From Macrostomum hystrix (Eukaryota; Platyhelminthes; Macrostomidae): DNA of 64,000 nucleotides. A model generated the notes under the pieces. That model was given only the letters and a program-made list of their open reading frames with translations, searched no databases and had not been told where the DNA came from. The position numbers were made by a program, and so were the translations under genes. The stretch's first letter is position 1. Each line of letters opens with the position of its first letter. Shown here piece by piece: positions 22,498 to 34,779 of the stretch. The DNA lies in assembly GCA_950097015.1 (NCBI GenBank), contig CATNEN010000009.1, positions 1,242,501 through 1,306,500 on the forward strand. Reading direction: 5' to 3'.

Positions 22498-25400
22498 GAT
22501 GTCGTAATGAGGATCTGGGATTTCGGAGTCTCAAAATGAGGATCTGGGATTTCGGAGTCTCAAAATGAGGATCTGGGATTAAGGAGTCTCAAAATGAGGA
22601 TCTGGGATTTCGGAGTCTCAAAATGAGGATCTGGGATTAAGGAGTCTCAAAATGAGGATCTGGGATTAAGGAGTCTCAAAATAAGGATCTGGGATTAAGG
22701 AGTCTCAAAATGAGGATCTGGGATTAAGGAGTCTCAAAATAAGGATCTGGGATTAAGGAGTCTCAAAATGAGGATCTGGGATTAAGGAGTCTCAAAATGA
22801 GGATCTGTGATTAAGGAGGTTCAAAATGAGGATCTGGGATTAAGGAGTCTCAAAATGAGGATCTGGGATTAAGGAGTCTCAAAATGAGGATCTGGGATTA
22901 AGGAGTCTCAAAATGAGGATCTGGGATTAAGGAGGTTCAAAATGAGGATCTGGGATTAAGGAGTCTCAAAATGAGGATCTGGGATTAAGGAGTCTCAAAA
23001 TGAGGATCTGTGATTAAGGAGGTTCAAAATGAGGATCTGGGATTAAGGAGTCTCAAAATGAGGATCTGGGATTAAGGAGTCTCAAAATGAGGATTTGGGA
23101 TTAAGGAGTCTCAAAATGAGGATCTGGGATTAAGGAGTCTCAAAATGAGGATCTGGGATTAAGGAGTCTCAAAATGAGGATCTGGGATTAAGGAGTCTCA
23201 AAATGAGGATCTGGGACTTCGGAGTCTCAAAATGAGGATCTGGGATTAAGGAGTCTCAAAATGAGGATCTGGGATTAAGGAGTCTCAAAATGAGGATCTG
23301 GGATTTCGGAGTCTTAAAATGAGGATCTGGGATTAAGGAGTCTCAAAATGAGGATCTGTGATTAAGGAGGTTCAAAATGAGGATCTGGGATTTCGGAGTC
23401 TCAAAATGAGGATCTGGGATTAAGGAGTCTCAAAATGAGGATCTGGGATTAAGGAGTCTCAAAATGAGGTTCTGGGATTAAGGAGGTTCAAAATGAGGAT
23501 CTGGGATTAAGGAGTCTCAAAATGAGGATTTGGGATTAAGGAGTCTCAAAATGAGGATCTGGGATTAAGGAGTCTCAAAATGAGGATCTGGGATTAAGGA
23601 GTCTCAAAATGAGGATCTGGGATTAAGGAGGTTCAAAATGAGGATCTGGGATTAAGGAGTCTCAAAATGAGGATCTGGGATTAAGGAGTCTCAAAATGAG
23701 GATCTGTGATTAAGGAGGTTCAAAATGAGGATCTGGGATTAAGGAGTCTCAAAATGAGGATCTGGGATTAAGGAGTCTCAAAATGAGGATTTGGGATTAA
23801 GGAGTCTCAAAATGAGGATCTGGGATTAAGGAGTCTCAAAATGAGGATCTGGGATTAAGGAGTCTCAAAATGAGGATCTGGGATTAAGGAGTCTCAAAAT
23901 GAGGATCTGGGACTTCGGAGTCTCAAAATGAGGATCTGGGATTAAGGAGTCTCAAAATGAGGATCTGGGATTAAGGAGTCTCAAAATGAGGATCTGGGAT
24001 TAAGGAGTCTCAAAATGAGGATCTGGGATTAAGGAGTCTCAAAATGAGGATCTGGGATTAAGGAGTCTCAAAATGAGGATCTGGGATTAAGGAGGTTCAA
24101 AATGAGGATCTGGGATTAAGGAGTCTCAAAATGAGGATCTGGGATTAAGGAGTCTCAAAATGAGGTTCTGGGATTAAGGAGGTTCAAAATGAGGATCTGG
24201 GATTAAGGAGTCTCAAAATGAGGATCTGGGATTAAGGAGTCTCAAAATGAGGATCTGGGATTAAGGAGTCTCAAAATGAGGATCTGGGATTAAGGAGTCT
24301 CAAAATGAGGATCTGGGATTAAGGAGTCTCAAAATGAGGATCTGGGATTAAGGAGTCTCAAAATGAGGATCTGGGATTTCGGAGTCTCAAAATGAGGATC
24401 TGGGATTTCGGAGTCTCAAAATGAGGATCTGGGATTTCGGAGTCTCAAAATGAGGATCTGGGATTTCGGAGTCTCAAAATGAGGATCTGGGATTAAGGAG
24501 TCTCAAAATGAGGATCTGGGATTAAGGAGTCTCAAAATGAGGATCTGGGATTTCGGAGTCTCAAAATGAGGATCTGGGATTTCAGAGTCTCAAAACGAGG
24601 ATCTGAGATTAACGAGTCTCAAAATGAGGATCTGGGGTTAAGGAGTCTCAAAATGAGAATCTGGGATTAAGGAGGTTCAAAATGAGGATCTGGGATTTCG
24701 GAGTCTCAAAATGAGGATCTGAGATTAAGGAGTCTCAAAATGAGGATCTGGGGTTAAGGAGTCTCAAAATGAGGATCTGAGATTAAGGAGTCTCAAAATG
24801 AGAATCTGGGATTAAGGAGTCTCAAAATGAGGTTCTGGGATTAAGGAGTCTCAAAATGAGAATCTGGGATTAAGGAGTCTCAAAATGAGGTTCTGGGATT
24901 AAGGAGGTTCAAAATGAGGATCTGGGATTAAGGAGTCTCAAAATGAGGATCTGGGATTAAGGAGTCTCAAAATGAGGATCTGAGACTAAGGAGTCTCAAA
25001 ATGAGGATCTGAGATTAAGGAGTCTCAAAATGAGGATCTGGGATTAAGGAGTCTCAAAATGAGGATCTGTGATTAAGGAGGTTCAAAATGAGGATCTGGG
25101 ATTAAGGAGTCTCAAAATGAGGATCTGGGATTAAGGAGTCTCAAAATGAGGATTTGGGATTAAGGAGTCTCAAAATGAGGATCTGGGATTAAGGAGTCTC
25201 AAAATGAGGATCTGGGATTAAGGAGTCTCAAAATGAGGATCTGGGATTAAGGAGTCTCAAAATGAGGATCTGGGACTTCGGAGTCTCAAAATGAGGATCT
25301 GGAATTAAGGAGTCTCAAAATGAGGATCTGGGATTAAGGAGTCTCAAAATGAGGATCTGGGATTAAGGAGTCTTAAAATGAGGATCTGGGATTAAGGAGT

Positions 25401-28400
25401 CTCAAAATGAGGATCTGTGATTAAGGAGGTTCAAAATGAGGATCTGGGATTTCGGAGTCTCAAAATGAGGATCTGGGATTAAGGAGTCTCAAAATGAGGA
25501 TCTGGGATTAAGGAGTCTCAAAATGAGGTTCTGGGATTAAGGAGGTTCAAAATGAGGATCTGGGATTAAGGAGTCTCAAAATGAGGATCTGGGATTAAGG
25601 AGTCTCAAAATGAGGATCTGGGATTAAGGAGTCTCAAAATGAGGATCTGGGATTAAGGAGTCTCAAAATGAGGATCTGGGATTAAGGAGGTTCAAAATGA
25701 GGATCTGGGATTAAGGAGTCTCAAAATGAGGATCTGGGATTAAGGAGTCTCAAAATGAGGATCTGTGATTAAGGAGGTTCAAAATGAGGATCTGGGATTA
25801 AGGAGTCTCAAAATGAGGATCTGGGATTAAGGAGTCTCAAAATGAGGATTTGGGATTAAGGAGTCTCAAAATGAGGATCTGGGATTAAGGAGTCTCAAAA
25901 TGAGGATCTGGGATTAAGGAGTCTCAAAATGAGGATCTGGGATTAAGGAGTCTCAAAATGAGGATCTGGGACTTCGGAGTCTCAAAATGAGGATCTGGGA
26001 TTAAGGAGTCTCAAAATGAGGATCTGGGATTAAGGAGTCTCAAAATGAGGATCTGGGATTAAGGAGTCTTAAAATGAGGATCTGGGATTAAGGAGTCTCA
26101 AAATGAGGATCTGTGATTAAGGAGGTTCAAAATGAGGATCTGGGATTTCGGAGTCTCAAAATGAGGATCTGGGATTAAGGAGTCTCAAAATGAGGATCTG
26201 GGATTAAGGAGTCTCAAAATGAGGTTCTGGGATTAAGGAGGTTCAAAATGAGGATCTGGGATTAAGGAGTCTCAAAATGAGGATCTGGGATTAAGGAGTC
26301 TCAAAATGAGGATCTGGGATTAAGGAGTCTCAAAATGAGGATCTGGGATTAAGGAGTCTCAAAATGAGGATCTGGGATTAAGGAGTCTCAAAATGAGGAT
26401 CTGGGATTAAGGAGTCTCAAAATGAGGATCTGGGATTTCGGAGTCTCAAAATGAGGATCTGGGATTTCGGAGTCTCAAAATGAGGATCTGGGATTTCGGA
26501 GTCTCAAAATGAGGATCTGGGATTTCGGAGTCTCAAAATGAGGATCTGGGATTAAGGAGTCTCAAAATGAGGATCTGGGATTAAGGAGTCTCAAAATGAG
26601 GATCTGGGATTTCGGAGTCTCAAAATGAGGATCTGGGATTTCAGAGTCTCAAAACGAGGATCTGAGATTAACGAGTCTCAAAATGAGGATCTGGGGTTAA
26701 GGAGTCTCAAAATGAGAATCTGGGATTAAGGAGGTTCAAAATGAGGATCTGGGATTTCGGAGTCTCAAAATGAGGATCTGAGATTAAGGAGTCTCAAAAT
26801 GAGGATCTGGGGTTAAGGAGTCTCAAAATGAGGATCTGAGATTAAGGAGTCTCAAAATGAGAATCTGGGATTAAGGAGTCTCAAAATGAGGTTCTGGGAT
26901 TAAGGAGTCTCAAAATGAGAATCTGGGATTAAGGAGTCTCAAAATGAGGTTCTGGGATTAAGGAGGTTCAAAATGAGGATCTGGGATTAAGGAGTCTCAA
27001 AATGAGGATCTGGGATTAAGGAGTCTCAAAATGAGGATCTGAGACTAAGGAGTCTCAAAATGAGGATCTGAGATTAAGGAGTCTCAAAATGAGGATCTGG
27101 GATTTCGGAGTCTCAAAATGAGGATCTGGGATTAAGGAGTCTCAAAATGAGGATCTGGGATTAAGGAGTCTCAAAATGAGGATCTGGGATTTCGGAGTCT
27201 CAAAATGAGGATCTGGGATTTCAGAGTCTCAAAACGAGGATCTGAGATTAACGAGTCTCAAAATGAGGATCTGGGGTTAAGGAGTCTCAAAATGAGAATC
27301 TGGGGTTAAGGAGTCTCAAAATGAGGATCTGGGATTAAGGAGGTTCAAAATGAGGATCTGGAATTTCGGAGTCTCAAAATGAGGATCTGAGATTAAGGAG
27401 TCTCAAAATGAGGATCTGGGATTAAGGAGTCTCAAAATGAGGATCTGGGATTAAGGAGGTTAAAAATGAGGATCTGGGATTAAGGAGTCTCAAAATGAGG
27501 ATCTGGGATTAAGGAGGTTCAAAATGAGGATCTGGGATTTCGGAGTCTCAAAATGAGGATCTGGGATTAAGGAGTCTCAAAATGAGGATTTGGGATTAAG
27601 GAGTCTCAAAATGAGGATTTGGGATTAAGGAGTCTCAAAATGAGGATCTGGGATTAAGGAGTCTCAAAATGAGGATCTGGGATTAAGGAGTCTCAAAATG
27701 AGGATCTGGGATTAAGGAGTCTCAAAATGAGGATCTGGGATTTCAGAGTCTCAAAACGAGGATCTGAGATTAACGAGTCTCAAAATGAGGATCTGGGGTT
27801 AAGGAGTCTCAAAATGAGAATCTGGGATTAAGGAGGTTCAAAATGAGGATCTGGGATTTCGGAGTCTCAAAATGAGGATCTGAGATTAAGGAGTCTCAAA
27901 ATGAGGATCTGGGGTTAAGGAGTCTCAAAATGAGAATCTGGGATTAAGGAGTCTCAAAATGAGGATCTGGGATTTCGGAGTCTCAAAATGAGAATCTGGG
28001 GTTAAGGAGTCTCAAAATGAGGATCTGGGATTAAGGAGTCTCAAAATGAGGATCTGAGATTAAGGAGTCTCAAAATGAGGATCTGGGGTTAAGGAGTCTC
28101 AAAATGAGAATCTGGGATTAAGGAGGTTCAAAATGAGGATCTGGAATTTCGGAGTCTCAAAATGAGGATCTGAGATTAAGGAGTCTCAAAATGAGGATCT
28201 GGAATTTCGGAGTCTCAAAATGAGGATCTGAGATTAAGGAGTCTCAAAATGAGGATCTGGGATTAAGGAGTCTCAAAATGAGGATCTGGGATTAAGGAGG
28301 TTAAAAATGAGGATCTGGGATTAAGGAGTCTCAAAATGAGGATCTGGGATTAAGGAGGTTCAAAATGAGGATCTGGGATTTCGGAGTCTCAAAATGAGGA

Positions 28401-28512
28401 TCTGGGATTAAGGAGTCTCAAAATGAGGATTTGGGATTAAGGAGTCTCAAAATGAGGATTTGGGATTAAGGAGTCTCAAAATGAGGATCTGGGATTAAGG
28501 AGTCTCAAAATC
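22498..28512. repeat. 6-kb satellite, 29-bp monomer with 2,059-bp higher-order repeat
   Basis: About 207 tandem copies of a 29-bp unit with core GGATCTGGGATTAAGGAGTC followed by TCAAAATGA. Marker variants define a higher-order unit. GGGACTTCGG occurs at about 23211, 23907, 25270 and 25966 (offsets 696, 1363, 696). AAAACGAGG occurs at about 24591, 26650, 27230 and 27752. Both marker sets give 2,059 bp, i.e. 71 monomers, with later 580-bp and 522-bp (20 and 18 monomer) sub-duplications. It ends abruptly 120 bp from the PPP1R2 stop. Confidence 0.97.
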
Positions 28513-28635
28513 CTAAATGTAAATCCTAAATCCTAAATGAGGATCTGGAATTATGGAGTTAGGATCTAGAATTAGGGCAGTCCTGAAAGAGGATCTTCGA
28601 CCAACTTAAGAATCGCAGGAGGGCAGGCAATGGGA

Positions 28636-29635
28636 TCAGCCGTCGTCGCCTTCAGGCCGAGCCGGCTCTTCCTCATCGTCGGAGTCCCGCCGAGCGCGCA
28701 GCACCGCCTGGAACTCATTGTAGTGCATCTTCCGCTTCAGCCGAAACTGCCGGCGCCGCTCCCGCTCGGCCTGGTCCAGCAGCTCGTCCTCGGCGTCCAG
28801 GTCGTGGGTATCGGCCGAGCCTGCCAGAAGATGCGTCGACGAAGATGGCGAGACGGCAGCGGCGGTGGCTGCGGCGGAGCCGGTGGCGCCCTGTTCGGCC
28901 GCGGCGGCTTCCTCGAGACGCACCAATAGGGCGTCGGGCGAGACGGCGTCGCCGAAGCTGGTGCGCCGACGCTGCGACTGCGCCGGCTGCTGGGCGTCAA
29001 CGGATCCGCCTCTGGAGTCGCCGTCGCCCTCGTCCCCGCTGGCAGCGGAGGCGGCGTCGCTGGACAGAGCCGGTTCGTAGGGCGTAGGAGCTTCGTCAAC
29101 CTGGCAGATGGAAACAGGCGGGGCTGAGTGGCAGAGTGCGTCTGCCTCTCGAACCAAGGTTGGGGCGCAGCCGCGGAGAGAAGGCTTGGTGGCTTGCCGT
29201 GCAATTTATACGCCCTGGAGGGCCAAGCGCCAAGGCACAGTGAAAGTGTACACTGTCTGACGATGAGAAAGTCGTGGCAGATGTACACACCTGTGCGCGT
29301 GTTTGCTCAGGAGCCAGCGAAACTGGCAGAATTGCCTCCCCGCTGGCTGTGGGTCAAGTGTTACCAGTTAGGCTGACAAGCAATCAGTGTCTCACCTTCA
29401 TATGGCCATAGTCCTTATCGGCTGGGTGATAGGTCTCTAGTATGTTCATCTCGTCCCATTGAAACTCCTTCCTGTCAGAATCTTCTGAACCAGCCGGGAC
29501 AACTATGGCTACCGCCGGGGCGCCAGCAGACAGAGGGCCGGCTTTGCTGTCGCCATGCTCGTCAAGGCTGACAGACTTGTGCTTCAGAATGCTCTTCTTT
29601 GGCCGGGCATCTAAAGGCGGCGGACTGTTAGACAT
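28636..29635 (-). CDS. PPP1R2: Protein phosphatase 1 inhibitor-2 homologue
   Basis: Regulates the PP1 catalytic subunit. Two minus-strand exons, 29635-29396 and 29100-28636, join in phase 0 to give 234 residues. The three PP1-contacting segments are recognisable in order: KKSILKHKS (the KSILKN-type N-terminal motif); [20 protein letters not shown] followed across the splice by [10 protein letters not shown] (including the conserved PTPY phospho-site region); and the C-terminal helix [16 protein letters not shown] with the HYNE motif. Between them is an Ala/Ser/Gln-rich acidic linker longer than the vertebrate one. The intron is occupied by a SINE family 2 copy. Unstructured composition is normal for this family. 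Confidence 0.95.
29105..29385 (+). mobile_element. SINE family 2, near full-length copy in PPP1R2 intron
   Basis: The left end has an A-box-like TGGCAGAGTGC and CTGCCTCTCGAACCAAGG. It continues with AGTGTACACTGTCTGACGAT, GCAGATGTACACACCTG, and the hairpin GCCAGCG (29313-29319)/CGCTGGC (29341-29347) around GGCAGAATTGCC. The stem base pair that is T-A in the 15-kb copy is C-G here. It is antisense within the intron. Confidence 0.75.
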
Positions 29636-30109
29636 GTCCTGGCTGCAGTTTTATAGCACAGGTTCGACTTTGCAATATTTTATAAATTAAGTAAAATTGT
29701 AATATTTAGAATTGTAGATGGAATAGAAATAAGGAATAAGACGCATATACTTTTCAGTGTGTGACATGGACACAGCTTTTGCATGTGCTTTAAAAGGTTA
29801 TGTAACGTCGTGTACACCTCTTTAGTCTGCAGACTATGAGACTACACAACCCAAACAAGACAATGTACGCATGTAGTTGGAATTCAAGCATTTCAGAGAT
29901 ACTGTTAATAACTTGTTTTCATATGCCGCAAATTCATTTTCGACCAGCAATATTTAAAAGTTTGTTCAAATTTCAAGCTTGTAACCTGCACCTTATGGTC
30001 ACCTTAACACATGCCCCAATCTCAGCATAAGTCTCAATAGTCTCACAATTCTTATCATGCCAGGCATTAAATAGCAAACCTAACAGGACTACCTGTTAAT
30101 GAGCCTTAA

Positions 30110-30379
30110 GGGGTGTTATAACCTGTTCATTTACAAATTAGACAACAGCTTATCGCTGTCAAAGCTTTGTGAGCTGTACCCGAAGCATTTTGTGCCTTTA
30201 GGCAGGACATCTGCATATTTGTGCTGTTGTTGCCTAATTACCTAGGGGTGTATAACCTGTTCATTTGCAAATTAGACAACAGCTTATCACTGTCAAAGCT
30301 TTGTGAGCTGTACCCGAAGCATATTGTGCCTTTAGGCAAGACATCTGCATATTTGTGCTGTTGTTGCCTAATTACCTAG
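30110..30379. repeat. 135-bp direct duplication
   Basis: Two tandem copies, starting GGGGTGT at 30110 and 30245 and ending TTGTTGCCTAATTACCTAG, about 95% identical. Confidence 0.9.
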
Positions 30380-32317
30380 TATTGGCCACAATGTTCTAGA
30401 TGATGGGGTCACCAGCTGCTTCTAGAAGAGCAACAAGCAGTTGCAAAATATGGAGCAAGATACCCGAGCATTACTGCCCAAATTTGTTGTCCACAAGAGG
30501 ACCAGAGTGCACTAGTCGGCCCATTTTTGCAATAAGAAGGCTGCTCATGCTGAAGATAAGCAAAGTATCCATTCAACATCAGCAGAAACTATACCTTCAC
30601 ATGCATCTGCATGCTAGTGCCAAAACCAGATCTTATGATATTCACTGTTGTTGTCTATTGAAAGCTGTGCTCAATTATGTTGGTCATGGTGAGCATACAA
30701 GCATACAAAGTCAACAGTTTAGGTGCTTCTGCTCTACTTACTTTGGGTAACATGATAGTTTACTCATTTTAAAACCTTTGTAACACATCTTGTCACAAAA
30801 AACAATTACACTCTAAACTTTACACAAACTTTAGAAATAATTAGAAATCTTTGTTTTTTCTAAAAATGTGTACCATACACAATAAATTATTTGTTTATAA
30901 AAATACTTCATTAAATAGGTAGCTATAATAAGCAAATCTACAAAGCAGGATACTTAGATTTTTTGAGTGATTTTAAGCTACTAAAAGACTACAGTACCTG
31001 GCTACTCCTATACTCAATGGGCTAACTTTATAAACTCAGCTAGTAATGTGCAATTATAGATAGCTTTAGTAATAATTTTCTAAAACAAAAAATTATCAAC
31101 TACCAATGCTATTGGCATATTATGATAGGTCTAATAGGCTAATATCATATATGACACAGTTAAAGCCCAATTTGTTTCGAACAAATTTGCAAAAAAAATT
31201 GGTAGAGACTTTTATTCACATTAGAAGCAATTGAAAAATGGGTAAAATATATAACAAAAGCATTATTTTTTAGTTATAATGCTTTACCCTTATGCAGTGC
31301 AGCTATGGCAACACTTCTGTTTATTTTATTTTTTACTTTACTAACAAGAGTCAATGTGTGGTTGGGCTGGCTGGCTAACCCAGTATAGTAGAGCACCAAA
31401 CATGTCACTTTCTATATAACCTACACTAGAGAAATTGCTCTAGCTGGTAGTGGTAAGCAGTCTTAAATATATGCCTGAGATTATACATTAGGCTTAGTTA
31501 AGTCATAATAATTGTTTATGCATAAAGCAATGAGGCAGGAAATTATTTTATAGTATATCCAAAAGCATATTTATGAAAAACAATAAAAAGGGGTTTATAG
31601 TTGTTTTGATGCACCAAATATTTTGTTTGTATGTACTCAGCTTTTGTATACAAAATATATTTGTTATTTATGTTAGCTCAAATTAAAATATGTTATTTTT
31701 ACTAGTAAAATTTTGCTCTACTTGCACCTTTAGCCTTGGTTTTTTGACTGTGTTTTAGCTGTCTTGGTTTGCAAATAACTGTCTTTGTCAGCTGAATAAG
31801 CTGATGGTATGCTCTTGGGGGGTGGACTATGAACCAATAGGCCCAGCAGTACTGACAATTGGCATATTTCACAATGAAGTTAAACACTAATGATTATGAG
31901 ACATTGGTGTTGTTCCTTAGCCTGCCAAGCAGCCAGCTCTAAAAGCAATCGTAGTCTTTCAACACAATGATGCAATCCCAGCAGAAAATTGGTGGGCAGC
32001 TGAACAACACGCTGCAGCTGCAATCAAAGCATTCTAAATGGAGCCCATAGTAGGTACTAGTGCAAGCAATCGGCTTCTAGTGCTAGCAAAAAAGCTGTAC
32101 TAGACCAATGGCTCATGGCAGCATTGGGGTCCATTTGTGAGGACTCTAAGGCCAGGACCACCCAAAAGTATCACACCAACAAGATTGATGACCAATGTTG
32201 CACACTGGGGGCCGAGTGTCTGTTTGTTAGAGTTGATAAGTCCCTGGCAATGACCAATAACAATTGACCAAAACAACAAAAAATCACTCTTTTGTGAATG
32301 TTGCTTTGAGCTACCTT

Positions 32318-33020
32318 TAATTATTTCCATAGTCTGGATCATGCTGGGTGCATACCAGAAGTAGAAATAAATTTTTTTTGCATGCTGACAGCAAGTGGAT
32401 GCACACCACAAAACTTCTACTGCACACCAAAAATACACATGCTAAATTTATGTAAACCCCATTTAGAGATTGATTCTAATTTTGATTCGGGTTTCATTTT
32501 TTATTTTGCTAAAACCCTTCCCAAATAAGATCGATACCTATACATATCTATATATATACATCAATACCTAACCATATTCATATGTATATCCATATATATC
32601 TAAATGCTTGTACCTAAACCTATACCTACAGACCTATTCCTAAAGCAATTTGTTCAAATTTGAAAATGAAAAAATGTATTACAACAAAGCAAATATTGAA
32701 AAGACAAAGTGCAAAAGAAAGAAATGTGTATATAAAAAATTTACAATAACTTTTTACAGTTTGTAAAAACATTAAAAGCAATAGTAAAAAAAGCAAAATT
32801 TCAAATTAAAATTATACAGATAATTCAAACATGAACACGAAATGTTGCGTAATCCATAATGTTCTTTCACACCACCACTACACAGGCACACTATGCCATG
32901 CAGAGCCCCTACTATTACGCACCAATTTTTCTGTTTGCATGCCACTGCACGCCAAAATTGAAGATGCACGCAAGAAAATTCTGGCATGCACTACATGATC
33001 TGGACTATGGAATTATTTTG
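32318..33020. mobile_element. Foldback/MITE-like inverted repeat
   Basis: The outer arms match as reverse complements: TTCCATAGTCTGGATCATG (about 32325) against CATGATCTGGACTATGGAA (about 32994). Inward, TGCATACCAGAA matches TTCTGGCATGCA. Similarity decays towards the centre over about 100 bp per arm. No coding content between the arms. A non-autonomous DNA transposon is an inference; no target duplication was confirmed. Confidence 0.4.
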
Positions 33021-34722
33021 ATGATGTAGGCAGGCTATGGATAAACAATGTTAATTTATACCCTTTAAAATTAATCATTGCTAAAATATTTTTTGCATTG
33101 CATAACAGCTAAAACATATTATAAAAATCATTTTATATTTATGTAAATATAAAATTTACATAAGGAATATTTATGACCTGTTTTTTAGTGTTAAGCCTTC
33201 AATAGGCAATAATTACTACACTTACATGAGTGAAATTCCTATTCATTATAGTTTGTATTGCCAACAGACAGATTCAATCCACAGATACTAAATTTACCTA
33301 TGTAGTCCAAAGATAGTAGACTTAGTAAAGCAGTAAAAGTAGTAGTAGGCCCTTCACTTGGTTTAACTAAAGTACACATTAACTAGCCAGATTCAAGATA
33401 CACAGAAAGCAGCTGCAAGGCTCTTAATCTAATCCTATGATAGTTTTATTAGAAGCAAAATTAACTGATTTCACAATAATGGTTAGTCAGTTAAAATGTT
33501 TTCGCGTTTCAAAATTGTTTTTTTGTATGCTGCGTTGCTGCGCAGATTTATGCAACATGAAAGCGTTGTCAGTAGTAGTAGTATGTTCTTATCTAAAGAA
33601 ACAATGATTTTAAATTTGCCCTATTTTGCACGAAAGTTAAAAAGGAGAATAACAAAAATAACAAAGACGTTAGCTAACCTGGCTTTCAAAAAGTTTTTAA
33701 TGTTTACATAGCAGATAATGTATTATTATTACTTTGTAGCAAAGCTTTCTAAAACAAAATTAAGTTCTGGCTTTACACTTTTGCAACTTTTTTGTATCTT
33801 TGAAAATAAGATTCTTTGAAACTTTTTTCAAGAAAAAAATGATAACATTTATATACACAACGCTTGTTGAATGCAAAGTATCTAAACGCTCGCAAATTGA
33901 CGTTTTGCAGAATTTTTTCTGTGCACTAATGCAAAAATAGTAGCTGCTTACACTGAACACCTTAGATTCGAATAACTCTATCTCTTAAAAACGTTCTTTA
34001 GCTTTTATCACAAAAAAGTTTTTTGAAAGCCTAATCGATCGAAGCTGATAAAGAAGCTATTGTACTTTTCCTCCGGGCACTGCCTTCAATTAGTCACTGT
34101 TCCTTCTTCTCTATTATTTAAAACCTCTGCACCAAGGGCAACAAACCATCGCGATGACTCAGAGTCTATGTGGGCCTAAACGTTTCGGTTTAGAAGGCAA
34201 TGCGCTGTGTTGCCGGTACTCATCACAAAGTCTGAAAACTTTAAATATTTGGTCGATATGCATATACTAGAAAAATGAGAGAACCAAAAATCAAACAAAG
34301 TTTTTCTTTGCCGCAGAACGGAAGGAAAACAGACGCCTGCTCAGGAACTCACAGCTGCGACTTGCGAGATGACTGCAATAATGCACTGTTCGTGTATTTA
34401 CTTTAAATTCGCTTTAAACTGAAAGAGTAAAAGCTACTGCATAATATTTTTTTGCATTAGAGAGCCGCATTTGCATCTAAATTCACAGACGTGATCTTCT
34501 TATTTCAGCATTCAGACTTTTGTGCTTCGTCGTGAAGCCATTGTTATAAAAAAATAAAATGTCCTATAATTATAGTGTAGTCCTCAGCGCTCATTTTTGT
34601 AAAAAAATCGAGCAAGCCCTTCGAATGGACAGTAAATTCGAAGAATATTGATCTGCTTGACTCACTGCTCACATCGACTTCATGAAAGTACATGCTAGGT
34701 CCCACATGACGGGATGAGGTTC

Positions 34723-34779
34723 CTCAGAACCAGGTTCTGAGAACTGAGGTTCCTCTGCCAGACTCAATTCTGGCAGAGG
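34723..34779 (-). promoter_or_regulatory. Two perfect hairpins at the stop codon and 3' end of the PAN/lectin-like gene
   Basis: An 11-bp perfect stem (34752-34762 with 34769-34779; CCTCTGCCAGA/TCTGGCAGAGG) has a 6-base loop that contains most of the TGA stop (34764-34766). Just downstream on the minus strand, 34733-34741 and 34723-34731 form a 9-bp perfect stem (CTCAGAACC/GGTTCTGAG) with a 1-base centre. GAGGTTCCTC is directly repeated around it. A role in 3'-end formation or translation is speculation. Confidence 0.5.

Larger units (their letters stand above)
29640..34690. other. 5-kb AT-rich region without recognised genes
   Basis: GC drops sharply at about 29640 and recovers near 34700. 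It holds no frame longer than about 115 codons and none with family resemblance, and no minisatellite of the kind seen elsewhere. It contains a 135-bp tandem duplication (30110-30379), a TATA-rich microsatellite (32530-32640) and a foldback-like element (32318-33020). Origin unknown. Confidence 0.7.

Noticed and set aside
22498-28512. CRISPR array (regular 29-bp repeats)
   Set aside because: Units abut with no unique spacers, there are no cas genes, and the surrounding genes are spliced animal genes.
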